DNA of 64,000 nt from Mucilaginibacter sp. PPCGB 2223 (lineage in GTDB: Bacteria; Bacteroidota; Bacteroidia; Sphingobacteriales; Sphingobacteriaceae). Shown piece after piece: positions 36,360 through 45,891 of the stretch (the stretch's first letter is position 1; each line of letters begins with the position of its first letter). The DNA lies in NCBI RefSeq assembly GCF_001705515.1, contig NZ_MDJS01000001.1, forward strand, positions 1,302,001 through 1,366,000, in the 5' to 3' direction. A program made the translations under genes and the position numbers. The notes under the pieces are model-generated. The model was not told the origin of the DNA. It saw nothing but the letters and a program-made list of their open reading frames with translations, and made no database searches.

Positions 36360-36835
36360 TAGAAATTCAGGAGTTTGACTATTTGCCCGAGGTACAGTGC
36401 ATCGGTTTCGTCGAATTGATCCAGTTCAGCACTATCAACATCCAGCACGCCGGCAACTTCGCCTTTGCTAAAAACAGGCAGCACGATCTCCGACCGCGAC
36501 AGGGACGAACAGGCGATATGACCCGGAAAGGCATCCACATCGGGCACCACGATGGTTTTAGCTTCGGCCCAGGCGGTGCCGCAAACCCCTTTGCCTTTGG
36601 CAATACGGGTACAGGCCACCGGCCCCTGGAAAGGGCCCAAAACCAATTGCCCTTCTTTCACCAGGTAAAATCCTACCCAAAACCAACCAAACTGCTCTTT
36701 CAAAGCAGCACAGATGTTAGCCATATTGGCTACCTGGTCGGTTTCGCCAGAAAGCAGGGCTTCAATTTGTGGGATCAATGATTGATATTGCTCCGTTTTG
36801 CTTTCGGAGCGGACGATGGTTAAGTCTTCTGCCAT
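36359..36835 (-). CDS. Free methionine-(R)-sulfoxide reductase (GAF domain)
   Basis: 158 residues from the ATG at 36835; an upstream TTG is in frame but adds an untypical tail. The single GAF domain contains Cys75, Cys85 and Cys109, with the same 10- and 24-residue spacing as the catalytic cysteines of E. coli fRMsr, and 'FGWFWVGFYL' lines the pocket. It reduces free methionine-R-sulfoxide with thioredoxin. First gene of an operon with the hydrolase and the glycosylase, a damage-repair flavour. Confidence 0.9.
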   Translation of the reverse strand: MAEDLTIVRSESKTEQYQSLIPQIEALLSGETDQVANMANICAALKEQFGWFWVGFYLVKEGQLVLGPFQGPVACTRIAKGKGVCGTAWAEAKTIVVPDVDAFPGHIACSSLSRSEIVLPVFSKGEVAGVLDVDSAELDQFDETDALYLGQIVKLLNF

Positions 36836-36954
36836 AACACAAAAATACAAAAGCTACGGCCAAGCCTTTTCAGGATAAAGTAAAATAATCAACGCCAGGT
36901 AATCTTGAAAAATAGATTGGCCAAATTTCACCTATAATCTTTTACTTCGTCGCC

Positions 36955-37653
36955 ATGATCGTCAGCCTCACCATAGTACGTTACCGCAAAGCCCTTGTGC
37001 CCTTTGCCTTGCTGGCTATGGCGGTGCACCGCTTACCGCTGCTATTTGCCCACGGCTGTTCTTTTTGGAAGCTGTTGGGCTGCGGGCATAACGGTACTTT
37101 CGATTTGCAGCCCGACTGGCAACAGTGGGGACTTTTAGCTGTTTGGGATGACCGGGAGAGTTTCAACAGATTTTATCGTTCGTCCTTCGTATCCCGGTGG
37201 TGGAAGGCGCTTGGCCACGAAAGGTGGACCGTACTTTGCGAACCCTTACAAAGCCACGGGAGTTGGGACGGGAAGGAACCTTTCGGCAAGCCGACCGGAC
37301 AAAATTACGACGGACCGGTTGCCATACTAACGCGGGCTACCATCCGCTTCAGCCGGTTGAAAAATTTCTGGAGCCACGTGGATGAAGTGGCGGGAGTGAT
37401 GGCTGCATCGCCGGGATATATCACCTCGGTAGGCATCGGCGAAGCACCGGTCTACCGGCAGGCGACTTTTAGCGTCTGGCAAAATCTGGAAGCTGCAAAA
37501 GGCTTTGCTTACCGCGATAAAAAACATGCCGAAGTGATCAAAAAAACACGCCAGGAAAACTGGTACAGCGAGGAGCTTTTTGCCCGCTTTAAACCCCTCG
37601 AAACCTGGGGTACCATAGGCAGCAAAAACCCATTAAAACAACACCTCAGTTAA
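36955..37653 (+). CDS. Spheroidene monooxygenase (CrtA)-like protein
   Basis: 232 residues. 'PLLFAHGCSFWKLLGCG', 'WGLLAVWDDRESFNRFYR' and 'SPGYITSVGIGEAPVYRQATFSVW' match the CrtA family, heme-dependent carotenoid oxygenases in phototrophs. No carotenoid genes are nearby, so its real substrate is uncertain. Followed after 14 bp by a small gene on the same strand. The relationship is at family level only. Confidence 0.75.
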   Translation: MIVSLTIVRYRKALVPFALLAMAVHRLPLLFAHGCSFWKLLGCGHNGTFDLQPDWQQWGLLAVWDDRESFNRFYRSSFVSRWWKALGHERWTVLCEPLQSHGSWDGKEPFGKPTGQNYDGPVAILTRATIRFSRLKNFWSHVDEVAGVMAASPGYITSVGIGEAPVYRQATFSVWQNLEAAKGFAYRDKKHAEVIKKTRQENWYSEELFARFKPLETWGTIGSKNPLKQHLS

Positions 37654-37667
37654 CCCCATTTTTTACC

Positions 37668-37916
37668 ATGAGAATAGTAGCCGAACTGCCGCATCCCGAG
37701 TTTAAAATCACCATCATGAGCATGAACGGAAAATTCATCATCAAGCTGGAGCAGGGCTCGCTCGAACAAATTTATAAGATACCCGAGATGGATCTGACCG
37801 ATGGGGTGAACAGTGTTTTTGAATTGCTCGACGAGGCTTTTTTGAAAACAGTCGCCGCCCGTTTTATCGAAATGCGCAAGGATTTTAAGGAAAGTTACTA
37901 CCGTTATAATTATTGA
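37668..37916 (+). CDS. Small conserved-looking hypothetical protein (82 aa)
   Basis: 82 residues, unrecognised. Alternating hydrophobic/charged residues 'FKITIMSMNGKFIIKLEQG' suggest beta strands followed by a helix ('VNSVFELLDEAFLKTVAARF'), an alpha/beta pattern consistent with a folded cytoplasmic protein. It lies 14 bp after the CrtA-like gene and is probably cotranscribed with it. Confidence 0.7.
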   Translation: MRIVAELPHPEFKITIMSMNGKFIIKLEQGSLEQIYKIPEMDLTDGVNSVFELLDEAFLKTVAARFIEMRKDFKESYYRYNY

Positions 37917-38215
37917 TTTAATTTATTGATATAATCATCTAAATATCAATAAGTTAAACACAAAATATCAACTAAACAGAATTTTATTTGGCATTTTTTG
38001 AGCATTTTGTCCTTCTTGTTTTACCTATTTAACAAACAGGTTTAAATAAATCAATACAAGATACTGAAAAACAATTATTTATAAATACTTACAAAATTTT
38101 ATTTTGCCGATATTTTAATTGGCTTTGGAGCCTAAAAGAGCGTTTTTGATGATGCAAGCTATGTATTTACGCCCGCAAATGCAAATAAAAAACGCATACA
38201 AAGATTGAGATTTGT

Positions 38216-38345
38216 GTTAAGGATTTTTACTCTCACGGAAGCGCAAAGACGCTAAGATTGTTGAATTATTTTTTGCGTGTTAGTCCGACGCACAGTGCTT
38301 CGACAGGTTCAGCATAACGCCCCTACCCGCCCGACATGACACGCT
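38216..38345. repeat. Intergenic repeat-like DNA
   Basis: The roughly 600-bp gap 37917-38524 holds no convincing gene. It is AT-rich at first, then carries segments (GCGCAAAGACGCTAAG; TGCTTCGACAGGTTCAGC) that resemble sequences scattered between genes in many Bacteroidota genomes. Recognition is from memory, not from a second copy in this window. Confidence 0.35.
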
Positions 38346-38524
38346 AACTTGCGAAAGCTGGTTCACAATTTTGATCGAACGAGAAGCTTAAACCTGCGTT
38401 TGCATTGCCTGTAGAATGCTAAAACAAATTCAGCATGATGTGTATTTTTGAGCTCTTAAACCGGAGGTAAACGGAGTCAATTTTACGGTCTTTTTCAGGC
38501 TCAAAATCGCACCTAAAAACAGCC

Positions 38525-39253
38525 CTATTTTTGAGGTAAAAGATCGCAATACCAGAAGCCCGAAACGGCAGGTTTTGCATTGCCGGGAGCGCAGGTATCA
38601 TCGGCATTTTTTGGTGCTGCATACTCTTTAAAAACCCGCTCGCCGGTTACATAATTTATCGGGTTTTTAAAGATCGGCCCTTTGAAACAGTAAGTATGAA
38701 ACTCGCCGTTCTCGCCGCAAACATCTACGTCGGCAGGAAGGCTTTGGATCAACTCACGCGTGATCTCTTTGCCTGCAAGTTCGCCCAGCCTTTCCTGGGT
38801 GCAGGCGATAACCGTACCGAAGCCGAGGCTTAAAAACTCTTCGATAAGCTCGTGTGTATCCCGCTTCCACAGGGGGTATATGCCGGCCATGCCGGCTTCA
38901 GCAAGCCGCTCATCGCGGTACTTTTTCAGGTCCTCCAAAAATATATCACCGAAGATGGAATGGGTTATCCCCTCTCCTTTCAGTATATCCAGGTGTGTAC
39001 GCATGGTGTCGTCGTACTCTTTCATACCCGGCATTTCGGGCAGCCTCACCTGGTATAGCGGGATACCAATTTCTTCGGCCTGACGTATCAGCAGCTCTTC
39101 GCGAACGCCGTGCATGCTGATGCGGTTCATAGCGTCGTTTACGGTGGTGACGAGGTATTTGATCTCCAACTCCGGGTCTTGCAGGCAATGGTAAAGCGCA
39201 AGGGAGCTATCTTTACCACCGCTCCAATTGAATATGCATTTTTTGGATTCCAC
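38525..39253 (-). CDS. Dph6-related ATP pyrophosphatase (diphthine-ammonia-ligase-like)
   Basis: 242 residues from a GTG start; the PP-loop SGGKDSS sits at residues 11-17, so no later start is possible. 'ISMHGVREELLIRQAEEIGIPLY' and 'CGENGEFHTYCFKGPIF' are the conserved blocks of the MJ0570/Dph6 family. Bacteria lack diphthamide, so bacterial members probably amidate another substrate. The C-terminal 30 residues are a divergent tail. Confidence 0.88.
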   Translation of the reverse strand: MESKKCIFNWSGGKDSSLALYHCLQDPELEIKYLVTTVNDAMNRISMHGVREELLIRQAEEIGIPLYQVRLPEMPGMKEYDDTMRTHLDILKGEGITHSIFGDIFLEDLKKYRDERLAEAGMAGIYPLWKRDTHELIEEFLSLGFGTVIACTQERLGELAGKEITRELIQSLPADVDVCGENGEFHTYCFKGPIFKNPINYVTGERVFKEYAAPKNADDTCAPGNAKPAVSGFWYCDLLPQK

Positions 39254-39324
39254 TGATTATTATAAGTTGATTACACTGATTTGAGTAACAATTTCACCGG
39301 TTTCCCCTTTGGAGGCTTAGCGGG

Positions 39325-39750
39325 CTATTCAAAATCCTTCCCGCAGTTAAAGCAGTGCCAGTCGGCATCTTTGCCGAATGGTAAGGCATCCGTCATTTTT
39401 GAAATTGTGCGAACCAGCCAGTTGGCATCGTTCGGGTCGGATAAGGCGTGGCGCACATTATTCGAGCCACAATAAGGGCAAACGGCGGATGTAGCCTGCG
39501 AATCTTCGATAAATTTATCTACCGGCAGCCCCCCGTCATCAGCCAAAACCTCCTTTGCTTTTTCCAGGTCGCGTTTAAATATTTTTACCTTGATACCGCC
39601 GGTGGCATTACTGTAAATGGGGTAAACACTCATCATGCTATCGTCGACGACGCAGGGAATGCCGCTATCTTCGAGCCGTGTACGAATGATATGGGCCAGC
39701 ATAGGATCGTAATACGTGGCGAAAGTTATGATCTCGTCGTCGTTTTGCAT
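39325..39750 (-). CDS. DUF2007 protein with C-terminal zinc ribbon
   Basis: 141 residues from the ATG at 39750; a longer frame to 39843 reads into the upstream gene. The N-terminal DUF2007-type domain ('IITFATYYDPMLAHIIRTRLEDSGIPCVV') resembles a PII-like ferredoxin fold. A CPYCGS...CFNCGK zinc ribbon follows at the C-terminus. The start lies 7 bp after the stop of the DUF2807 lipoprotein gene, so both are likely in one transcript. Function unknown. Confidence 0.82.
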   Translation of the reverse strand: MQNDDEIITFATYYDPMLAHIIRTRLEDSGIPCVVDDSMMSVYPIYSNATGGIKVKIFKRDLEKAKEVLADDGGLPVDKFIEDSQATSAVCPYCGSNNVRHALSDPNDANWLVRTISKMTDALPFGKDADWHCFNCGKDFE

Positions 39751-39757
39751 AAGTGTA

Positions 39758-40480
39758 TCAGTTGATCTGTTTAAGCGATGCGATGCCCGATTTGTTATTT
39801 TGGATATTGGCCGGGTTACCACGGTATTGTATGTCGGACGCACCGCTACTGTTGATGCTGAGTTCGCTCAATACGTTGATCTTGCAATGGCTCAGGCCGC
39901 TGCTTTCGATGCGGTATTTGTTCACTACAAAATTAAGGGCGTTCAAAGTGCTGGAGCCGCTTGTTTCCAATTGGTGCGATTGCGCCTGCCCTTCTAAAAA
40001 GATGTCCGTAAGCCCGCTGGCTTCGGTTTTTACATGATCCGCATTAAGGCTGAGGTTAATTTTGGTTGCGCCCGACGTATGCAGTTCGAGGTCTTTTACG
40101 GTGATCCTCCCATCCGAAAAAACGCTTGTAGCACCGGAGGTTTCAATATATTTCAGCTCTTTTAGACTTATATATACCGTGTATTGCCCCGACGGACAGA
40201 TGCTGTGGCTATTGTAGATCTTCAGGTTATCGCCGTTAACTTCGGTTTTCACATATTTCATCAGGTTGTCGTCGCCAATGATGGTTACATTATCCACGCT
40301 GTCCTGCTTTACCACCACTTTATACCCGCCGGAGAGTTCGAGGCCCGAAAAGTTACCCACGCCGCGGTGTTCGGTGATCAGGCTACCCGAGCCGCGTTTA
40401 CAGTTAAACCTGCACGACGAAAGGCTTATTAAAGAAACACCGGCAACTACGACAAGCAAAAAGGCAAATATTTTTTTCAT
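39758..40480 (-). CDS. DUF2807 (head-GIN domain) lipoprotein
   Basis: 240 residues. Signal peptide with lipobox SLSSC, Cys23 as the predicted lipidated residue. The mature part is a regular beta-strand repeat ('FSGLELSGGYKVVV', 'LKYIETSGATSVF', 'LELHTSGATKI', 'LETSGSSTLN'), the DUF2807 beta-helix-like fold. Envelope-located; the function of the family is unknown. A second DUF2807 gene lies directly upstream behind a terminator. Confidence 0.88.
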   Translation of the reverse strand: MKKIFAFLLVVVAGVSLISLSSCRFNCKRGSGSLITEHRGVGNFSGLELSGGYKVVVKQDSVDNVTIIGDDNLMKYVKTEVNGDNLKIYNSHSICPSGQYTVYISLKELKYIETSGATSVFSDGRITVKDLELHTSGATKINLSLNADHVKTEASGLTDIFLEGQAQSHQLETSGSSTLNALNFVVNKYRIESSGLSHCKINVLSELSINSSGASDIQYRGNPANIQNNKSGIASLKQIN

Positions 40481-40550
40481 GATTTGATTTTATTGGTATT
40501 TGACTCCGATTTTAACGTTGAAGTTACAGCTAAGTTACGATAAAAAATAA

Positions 40551-40580
40551 TGGGGCGCCTTTGATCAAAAAGGCGCCCCA
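40551..40580 (-). terminator. Rho-independent terminator after the upstream DUF2807 gene
   Basis: A perfect 12-bp stem (TGGGGCGCCTTT / AAAGGCGCCCCA) with loop GATCAA, followed on the minus strand by TTATTTTTTATCG. It separates the two DUF2807 genes. Confidence 0.85.
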
Positions 40581-40611
40581 CATAGTATATGATGGATTTT
40601 TAATAGAAGGC

Positions 40612-41220
40612 TTATTCAAGCACGATCAGGTCGTCTGTTTGAGCAACGGCAGCTATCTCGACCGGTTTTTCAACAGTGCTTTTGCCCGATGTAAGTTTGG
40701 CCATGTTCAGGTGAGCCGAAGGGTCGGCAGTAATAACGCTTTCGCCTGCGAAACCACTCAATTTAGCTTTGGCATTACCGTTCAGCACTACCGAAGCGCT
40801 GCTGGCATCCAGGTCGAGCTGTGCAGTGGCTTTGTCTTTCAGGTTTAATTTAAAATCGATAGATGACAACTTGCCAAACGATTTGATCACAGCATTATCA
40901 GTAGCCGAAATTGAGCGCAGATCGGCAACGGTAACCCAAACCACCAGTTTTTCGGCTTTGTATGATGATATGCGCAGGGTGCCGTTTTGCTCTTGCACTA
41001 AAGCGTTTTGGTTGTAGTAGCTGTCGTATACTTTTACTTTGTTAGCCTCGCCGGTTGATACATAAAGCTCAACGTTACCGTTAACTTCGATGTTGGTAAA
41101 GTTGTTTACTTCGCTTAAAACGGTTGCGATATTGCTGTTTTTTACAGCGGCTTTTGCTGTGTTACCTAATGATAATATAAATAACAGCACAGTTGCGATA
41201 GATAAAGATATAGTTTTCAT
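40612..41220 (-). CDS. DUF2807 secreted protein
   Basis: 202 residues from the ATG at 41220, which gives a signal peptide (about 1-25, ending 'AKA'); an upstream in-frame start is less likely. The mature part follows the DUF2807 pattern ('FTNIEVNGNVELYVSTGEANKVKVY', 'LRSISATDNAVIKSF') but is shorter and less regular than the neighbouring lipoprotein. No lipobox, so probably periplasmic. The 240-bp upstream gap to 41459 holds no gene. Confidence 0.83.
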   Translation of the reverse strand: MKTISLSIATVLLFILSLGNTAKAAVKNSNIATVLSEVNNFTNIEVNGNVELYVSTGEANKVKVYDSYYNQNALVQEQNGTLRISSYKAEKLVVWVTVADLRSISATDNAVIKSFGKLSSIDFKLNLKDKATAQLDLDASSASVVLNGNAKAKLSGFAGESVITADPSAHLNMAKLTSGKSTVEKPVEIAAVAQTDDLIVLE

Positions 41221-41458
41221 TTTATTTAACTTTTTGATTTCCAAGATTTTAAACTTCTTTAATTTTTAATACATCCATAAGACCATAAAAAAAATAAAAG
41301 GTTACACTTGCTTTTCAAAAAAATTTATATCTTAGTTGATTTTTGCTTTCACAAATCTCACACAGCAGCACAAAATATACGCCTGTTACATTTAAACCTC
41401 ATTTTCAGGGCCATGTAACAATTGTGTAACTTTTGATATTTTTTGTAATACCCGGCTA

Positions 41459-42298
41459 TCAGGCCATAAAGGATATCATTTGGAGGGAGGTTTCGCCAAG
41501 TTTTTGGTTGCCCGAAATGGTGACTTTGTCCATCACATGTTCCGGCCGCAGGCTTTTTGAGAATAATTTCCAGGCGCTATCCGGGTCGATTGCTACGCTT
41601 GCAGTTGGGTTTGATAGTTCACCTTTGCCTAATATCCATTTACCATCCGATCGAAACAGATTCCAACTGCCACCAATATTGCCGGTTATGGTCATTTGAA
41701 TAGTTGTTCCGTTGGCAGCCACTGCATTGCGATAGGTATGCGGTAACGCCATCATCAACGTATCTATAAAAGGGTAAAATAGTTCGCGGGTCATCAGGCC
41801 GGGTTTGTTAACGGCATCGCGTATCTGCTGCTGGTGCAGAAACTTTTCGGTGTACTCGCGGGCAATATGCATCCAGTTTTTGCTTTCGCTCTCCCCAGCC
41901 CAATCAACCGCGTAGCGGGCTTTGGCCCACATATCTGCCGAGGCGTATATCTTACAGTATAAGGGGCCGGTCAATTCGTGCAGCATCATCAGCAGGTCGG
42001 GGCTAACCCTTTTCATGGCTTTTACCCAATCGGCATTCAACTGGTTTAAATAGTTGACCAGGTCCTGCGTTGAGTGTATCGCCGGCGGCGCTTCGCCGGT
42101 AAACTCTTGCTGCGACGAGATAACGCGGATGTTAGTATCGAGCAGGTGCGCCACAACATCCTTCACCTTCCATAAACGGGCAACGGTTTGGCATTGCCAC
42201 TCTTCCGGTGTTAAACCCTTGAGCAGTTCCATCAGCCTGGCATCCAGCACAGGCAATAAATGCACTACATTGATGGGTATAACAGGCTCGTTCTGCAT
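41459..42298 (-). CDS. Maleylpyruvate-isomerase-N / DinB-like protein
   Basis: 279 residues from the ATG at 42298; the upstream extension to 42331 is less likely. An N-terminal four-helix DinB-like domain carries the metal-binding His in 'WKVKDVVAHLLDT'. The C-terminal 90 residues ('MTITGNIGGSWNLFR', 'ASVAIDPDSAWKLFSKSL') form the SCP2-like domain often attached to this family. The family includes mycothiol-dependent enzymes, but Bacteroidota lack mycothiol, so the thiol or substrate is unknown. Confidence 0.82.
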   Translation of the reverse strand: MQNEPVIPINVVHLLPVLDARLMELLKGLTPEEWQCQTVARLWKVKDVVAHLLDTNIRVISSQQEFTGEAPPAIHSTQDLVNYLNQLNADWVKAMKRVSPDLLMMLHELTGPLYCKIYASADMWAKARYAVDWAGESESKNWMHIAREYTEKFLHQQQIRDAVNKPGLMTRELFYPFIDTLMMALPHTYRNAVAANGTTIQMTITGNIGGSWNLFRSDGKWILGKGELSNPTASVAIDPDSAWKLFSKSLRPEHVMDKVTISGNQKLGETSLQMISFMA

Positions 42299-42375
42299 CT
42301 TATTATTTTTGTTACAACACAAAATAATCAATTATGATCAAAATTTGATAACTTGAACGCTCTATTATTTCCAAA

Positions 42376-44865
42376 ATGAAGAAATTTTACCTGACCTTAT
42401 TATTGTTGCCTGCCTTTTTATATAGCCGGGCGCAAACTACTCCAGCCTCAACAACAGCAAAAGGCAATTATCAGCTGGCATCGCGCTTTTCGCCAAAAAA
42501 ATTACAGAAGCTCGTGTTCAGCACCACTGTCGATCCGCACTGGCTCAAACTATCCAACAAGTTTTGGTATGTGTTTGAGAACAGCGACATTAAACACTGG
42601 TACATCGTCGACCCGGTGCTAAAAACAAAGAGCTTAATGTTCGATAACGCCAAACTGGCCGCACAGATCACCCTGATCGTTAAGGACCCGTTCGATGCAC
42701 AGCACCTGCCTATCGAGAACCTTAAATTTACTAAAGATGAGAAAAGCATCCAGTTTGAGCTGAAGAGCAGTATCGACGTGGTTAAAAAAGACCGCAAGGA
42801 TAAAAAGGCTGCAGATTCTTTAGAAAAAAAGACCTTCTACTTCACCTATAACCTGCAAAACAATAACCTTACCGAGCTAAAAAACTATGATAAGGTAAAG
42901 CCCAAACCCGATTGGGCCTCGATAGCGCCCGATAGCTCGGCCATCCTGTTCTCTAAAAACTACAATTTGTACTGGATGGATAAAGAAAATTATAAAAAAG
43001 CCCTTAAAAACGAAGACGATAGCACCATCGTGGAACACCAGTTAACTAAAGACGGCGTAAAATATTACGAGTACGGCGGCGCACGCGAGAACGAACTGAA
43101 TACGGATGTAGAGAAGAACAAAAAGAAACGTAACCCATCGGACGTATTATGGTCGCCTGACTCGAAACATTTTGTGACTGTGCGCCAGGACTCGCGTAAG
43201 GTTAAGGAACTCTGGGTGATCAACAGCATTGCCGAGCCTCGTCCCACCCTCGAAACTTACAAATATGAAATGCCCGGCGAAAAGGAACAGCCGAAAGTAG
43301 AGATGGTATTATTCGATTTCGCAGCTAAAACTTCGAAAACTTTAAATACCTCTTTATTTAAAGATCAAACCCTGAGCACCTGGCAGGCGCCCATTCTGCA
43401 AAAGAACCGTACCGACGAGTTTGTGCCCACCGTGTGGCTGGGCACTGCAGACAGATTTTTCTTTTACCGTACCGGCCGCGACCTGAAAAAGATCGATGTA
43501 TGCAGCGTGGATATCAACACCGGTAAGGTAACCGTACAGGTTGAGGAACGAATGAACACTTACGTGGAGATCACCCGCCCGGGGCTGATAAATGGCGGCA
43601 AGGAACTGGTTGAATGGAGCGAACGAGACGGCTGGGGGCACTTTTATTTGTACGATGATAAGGGCAATCTGAAAAACCAGATCACTTCCGGCCCATTCCA
43701 TTGCGATGATATTGTGAAAATAGATGAGAAGAACCGTGTGTTGTACTTTACTGCCGTGGGCCGCGAAGCTAATGAAAACCCCTATTACGTACACTTGTAT
43801 CGCGTTAACCTGGATGGCAGCGGCATGAGATTACTCGACCCAGGCGATTTTGACCATACGGTTAATGTGAACGACGACGAACAATATTTTGTGGAGACCT
43901 ATTCGCGGGTGAATACTGCGCCTAAATCTGTTTTGTACAGCACCAACGGCACCAAGCTGATGGATCTGGAAACCACCGACCTGACCGCGCTGATAGCTAC
44001 CGGTTACAAATTCCCGGAGCCATTTAAGGTAAAGGCTGACGACGGTATAACCGATTTGTACGGGGTTATTTATAAACCCTACGATTTTGATCCAGCCAAA
44101 AAATACCCGGTTATTGAATACGTATACCCCGGCCCGCAGACCGAAGCTGTGAACAAAGCCTTTGCCGCCCGCAGCTTTGATTATACCGACCGCCTGGCGC
44201 AACTGGGCTTTATTGTGGTAACCGTGGGCAACCGCGGCGGTAACCCCGAACGCTCCAAATGGTATCATAACTTTGGCTATGGTAACCTGCGCGATTACGG
44301 CCTGGCTGATAAAAAAGCCGCCGTTGAGCAGTTGTGCGACAAATATCCCTATATGGATATTACCCGCGTGGGCATTACAGGCCACTCGGGCGGCGGTTTT
44401 ATGAGCACTGCAGCTATCCTGGTTTACCCCGACTTTTTTAAGGTTGCAGTTTCCGAATCGGGCAACCACGATAACGCTGTGTACAACCGCTGGTGGAGCG
44501 AGAAACATAACGGTGTGAAAGAGATCGTAACACCAAAAGGCGATACGACATTCCAGTACTCGATAGATAAGAACCCAGAGCTGGCTAAAAACCTGAAAGG
44601 CAGATTGCTGCTTTCGACCGGGGATATCGACAATAACGTGCACCCGGCAAATACCATCCGCATGGCTAACGCTTTAATAAAAGCCAATAAACGTTTTGAT
44701 TTTGTTTTGCTGCCCGGGCAGCGCCATGCCTACGGCGATATGACGGAGTATTTTTTCTGGCAAAAGGCCGATTATTTCTGCAAATGGCTGTTAGGCGATT
44801 TCAGCCAGCCGGTAGATATATTGGAAATGGACCGGGAGGTGGAGATGACGGGCAAGAAGAAGTGA
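42376..44865 (+). CDS. S9-family prolyl oligopeptidase (dipeptidyl-peptidase-IV-like)
   Basis: 829 residues with a signal peptide (about 1-19). An N-terminal beta-propeller (about 30-560) resembles DPP-IV N-terminal repeats. The alpha/beta-hydrolase domain has nucleophile Ser671 in GHSGGG, the Asp in 'GDIDNNVHP' and the His in 'GQRHAYGD', the order of a DPP4-type triad. Periplasmic or outer-membrane peptidase that removes dipeptides or cleaves small peptides. An inverted repeat begins 4 bp after the stop. Confidence 0.93.
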   Translation: MKKFYLTLLLLPAFLYSRAQTTPASTTAKGNYQLASRFSPKKLQKLVFSTTVDPHWLKLSNKFWYVFENSDIKHWYIVDPVLKTKSLMFDNAKLAAQITLIVKDPFDAQHLPIENLKFTKDEKSIQFELKSSIDVVKKDRKDKKAADSLEKKTFYFTYNLQNNNLTELKNYDKVKPKPDWASIAPDSSAILFSKNYNLYWMDKENYKKALKNEDDSTIVEHQLTKDGVKYYEYGGARENELNTDVEKNKKKRNPSDVLWSPDSKHFVTVRQDSRKVKELWVINSIAEPRPTLETYKYEMPGEKEQPKVEMVLFDFAAKTSKTLNTSLFKDQTLSTWQAPILQKNRTDEFVPTVWLGTADRFFFYRTGRDLKKIDVCSVDINTGKVTVQVEERMNTYVEITRPGLINGGKELVEWSERDGWGHFYLYDDKGNLKNQITSGPFHCDDIVKIDEKNRVLYFTAVGREANENPYYVHLYRVNLDGSGMRLLDPGDFDHTVNVNDDEQYFVETYSRVNTAPKSVLYSTNGTKLMDLETTDLTALIATGYKFPEPFKVKADDGITDLYGVIYKPYDFDPAKKYPVIEYVYPGPQTEAVNKAFAARSFDYTDRLAQLGFIVVTVGNRGGNPERSKWYHNFGYGNLRDYGLADKKAAVEQLCDKYPYMDITRVGITGHSGGGFMSTAAILVYPDFFKVAVSESGNHDNAVYNRWWSEKHNGVKEIVTPKGDTTFQYSIDKNPELAKNLKGRLLLSTGDIDNNVHPANTIRMANALIKANKRFDFVLLPGQRHAYGDMTEYFFWQKADYFCKWLLGDFSQPVDILEMDREVEMTGKKK

Positions 44866-44868
44866 TTT

Positions 44869-44968
44869 AGTGAGTGGTGAATTGTGAGTAGTGAATGATG
44901 TTAAGATCAATAGCCATCGTTCGTTACTCACCGTTGACTACTCACCACTCACAATTCACCACTTACTA
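44869..44968. repeat. Long inverted repeat between convergent genes
   Basis: The left arm (44869-44895) and right arm (about 44942-44968) match as inverted copies of the GTGAGTGGTGAATTGTGAG type over about 25 bp, with a loop of some 45 bp. It fills the gap between the S9 peptidase and YCII genes and could act as a terminator, but there is no clean U-tract. Confidence 0.6.
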
Positions 44969-44970
44969 TT

Positions 44971-45360
44971 TTATTTATCATCTTTTGGATATACAAAACC
45001 TGTTTGCTCCTCCTTCATTTTTATCGGGCGGACTTCGATACTCGCACTTGGCACAAACGCAAATTCGGGGTTCCTTTTAGCGATAGCTATAGCTTCTTCC
45101 AGGCTATCGGCCTTTAAATGATAATAGCCCACCTGCACTTCCTGGTCGGGATCGATGGCGGCAATATTCCAGTCGTTATCACTTTTATTGATCGTAACTC
45201 CCTCGCGTACTATCGGTTGTGCAGCAATCAAATTATCATTTGCTTTCAATTCGCCAATGTATACCTCACATTGTTTAACAAAAGCCAAATGATCGGCCGG
45301 CGACAATGCTTTCTTTGCATCGCCTTTATTGCGGATGTACAGCATGTATTCTTTTTTCAT
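44971..45360 (-). CDS. YCII-related domain protein
   Basis: 129 residues. 'KKEYMLYIRNKG' at the start and 'GYYHLKADSLEEAIAIAKRNPEF...IEVRPI' are the YCII/DGPF pattern. The family has a ferredoxin-like fold; some members are dechlorinases or are fused to ECF sigma factors, but most are uncharacterised. No sigma factor is adjacent here. Confidence 0.85.
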   Translation of the reverse strand: MKKEYMLYIRNKGDAKKALSPADHLAFVKQCEVYIGELKANDNLIAAQPIVREGVTINKSDNDWNIAAIDPDQEVQVGYYHLKADSLEEAIAIAKRNPEFAFVPSASIEVRPIKMKEEQTGFVYPKDDK

Positions 45361-45420
45361 AGTATAAAGATAAACACATCATTATCAACACCCTACAAAT
45401 AACACTTAATAATTCGAGTA

Positions 45421-45858
45421 TTAATCCGGTAAAAACAATGCCACGCCAAATAAAATAGCAAGAGTAACTACAACACCTATAACGCCAACCAAAGCTGCGC
45501 GCCAACGACTATAGACTGCACCACCGGCATTTACATGTGCTTTTATTTGATTGCCCTGATAATATTGCGTCATCCAATAAGCTATACCACTAAGAATTAT
45601 AGGGATTACATACCGCGGAACTTTTTCAATGTCTGGCGCAAAGAAAAGCCCCACAAAAAGCATCACTGTAATTGAGCCCGAAATTACCCATGCCCATATT
45701 GCCTTATCCTTCTGGCCGAAACTTTTATAATTTTCAGCAATAAAATAACCTGCCACTAATGGGCCGCCTAAAAAAACACCGGTCCATACTGCTTTTTCGC
45801 TATATATTTTAGACGTTAGCACAGGTACTTCTATAATACTTTTTTCGTTTGGGTCCAT
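45421..45858 (-). CDS. Hypothetical membrane protein (145 aa)
   Basis: 145 residues, unrecognised. Four hydrophobic segments (about 26-43, 54-72, 80-95 and 118-142) suggest an integral inner-membrane protein. It lies 33 bp downstream of recQ on the same strand and may be cotranscribed. Confidence 0.7.
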   Translation of the reverse strand: MDPNEKSIIEVPVLTSKIYSEKAVWTGVFLGGPLVAGYFIAENYKSFGQKDKAIWAWVISGSITVMLFVGLFFAPDIEKVPRYVIPIILSGIAYWMTQYYQGNQIKAHVNAGGAVYSRWRAALVGVIGVVVTLAILFGVALFLPD

Positions 45859-45891
45859 TTTAATTTAAGTTTACTAAATATCGTTATTTCT

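Noticed and set aside
43831..44643. 270-codon frame antisense to the S9 peptidase
   Set aside because: It lies wholly inside the catalytic half of a clear peptidase; its translation resembles no family.
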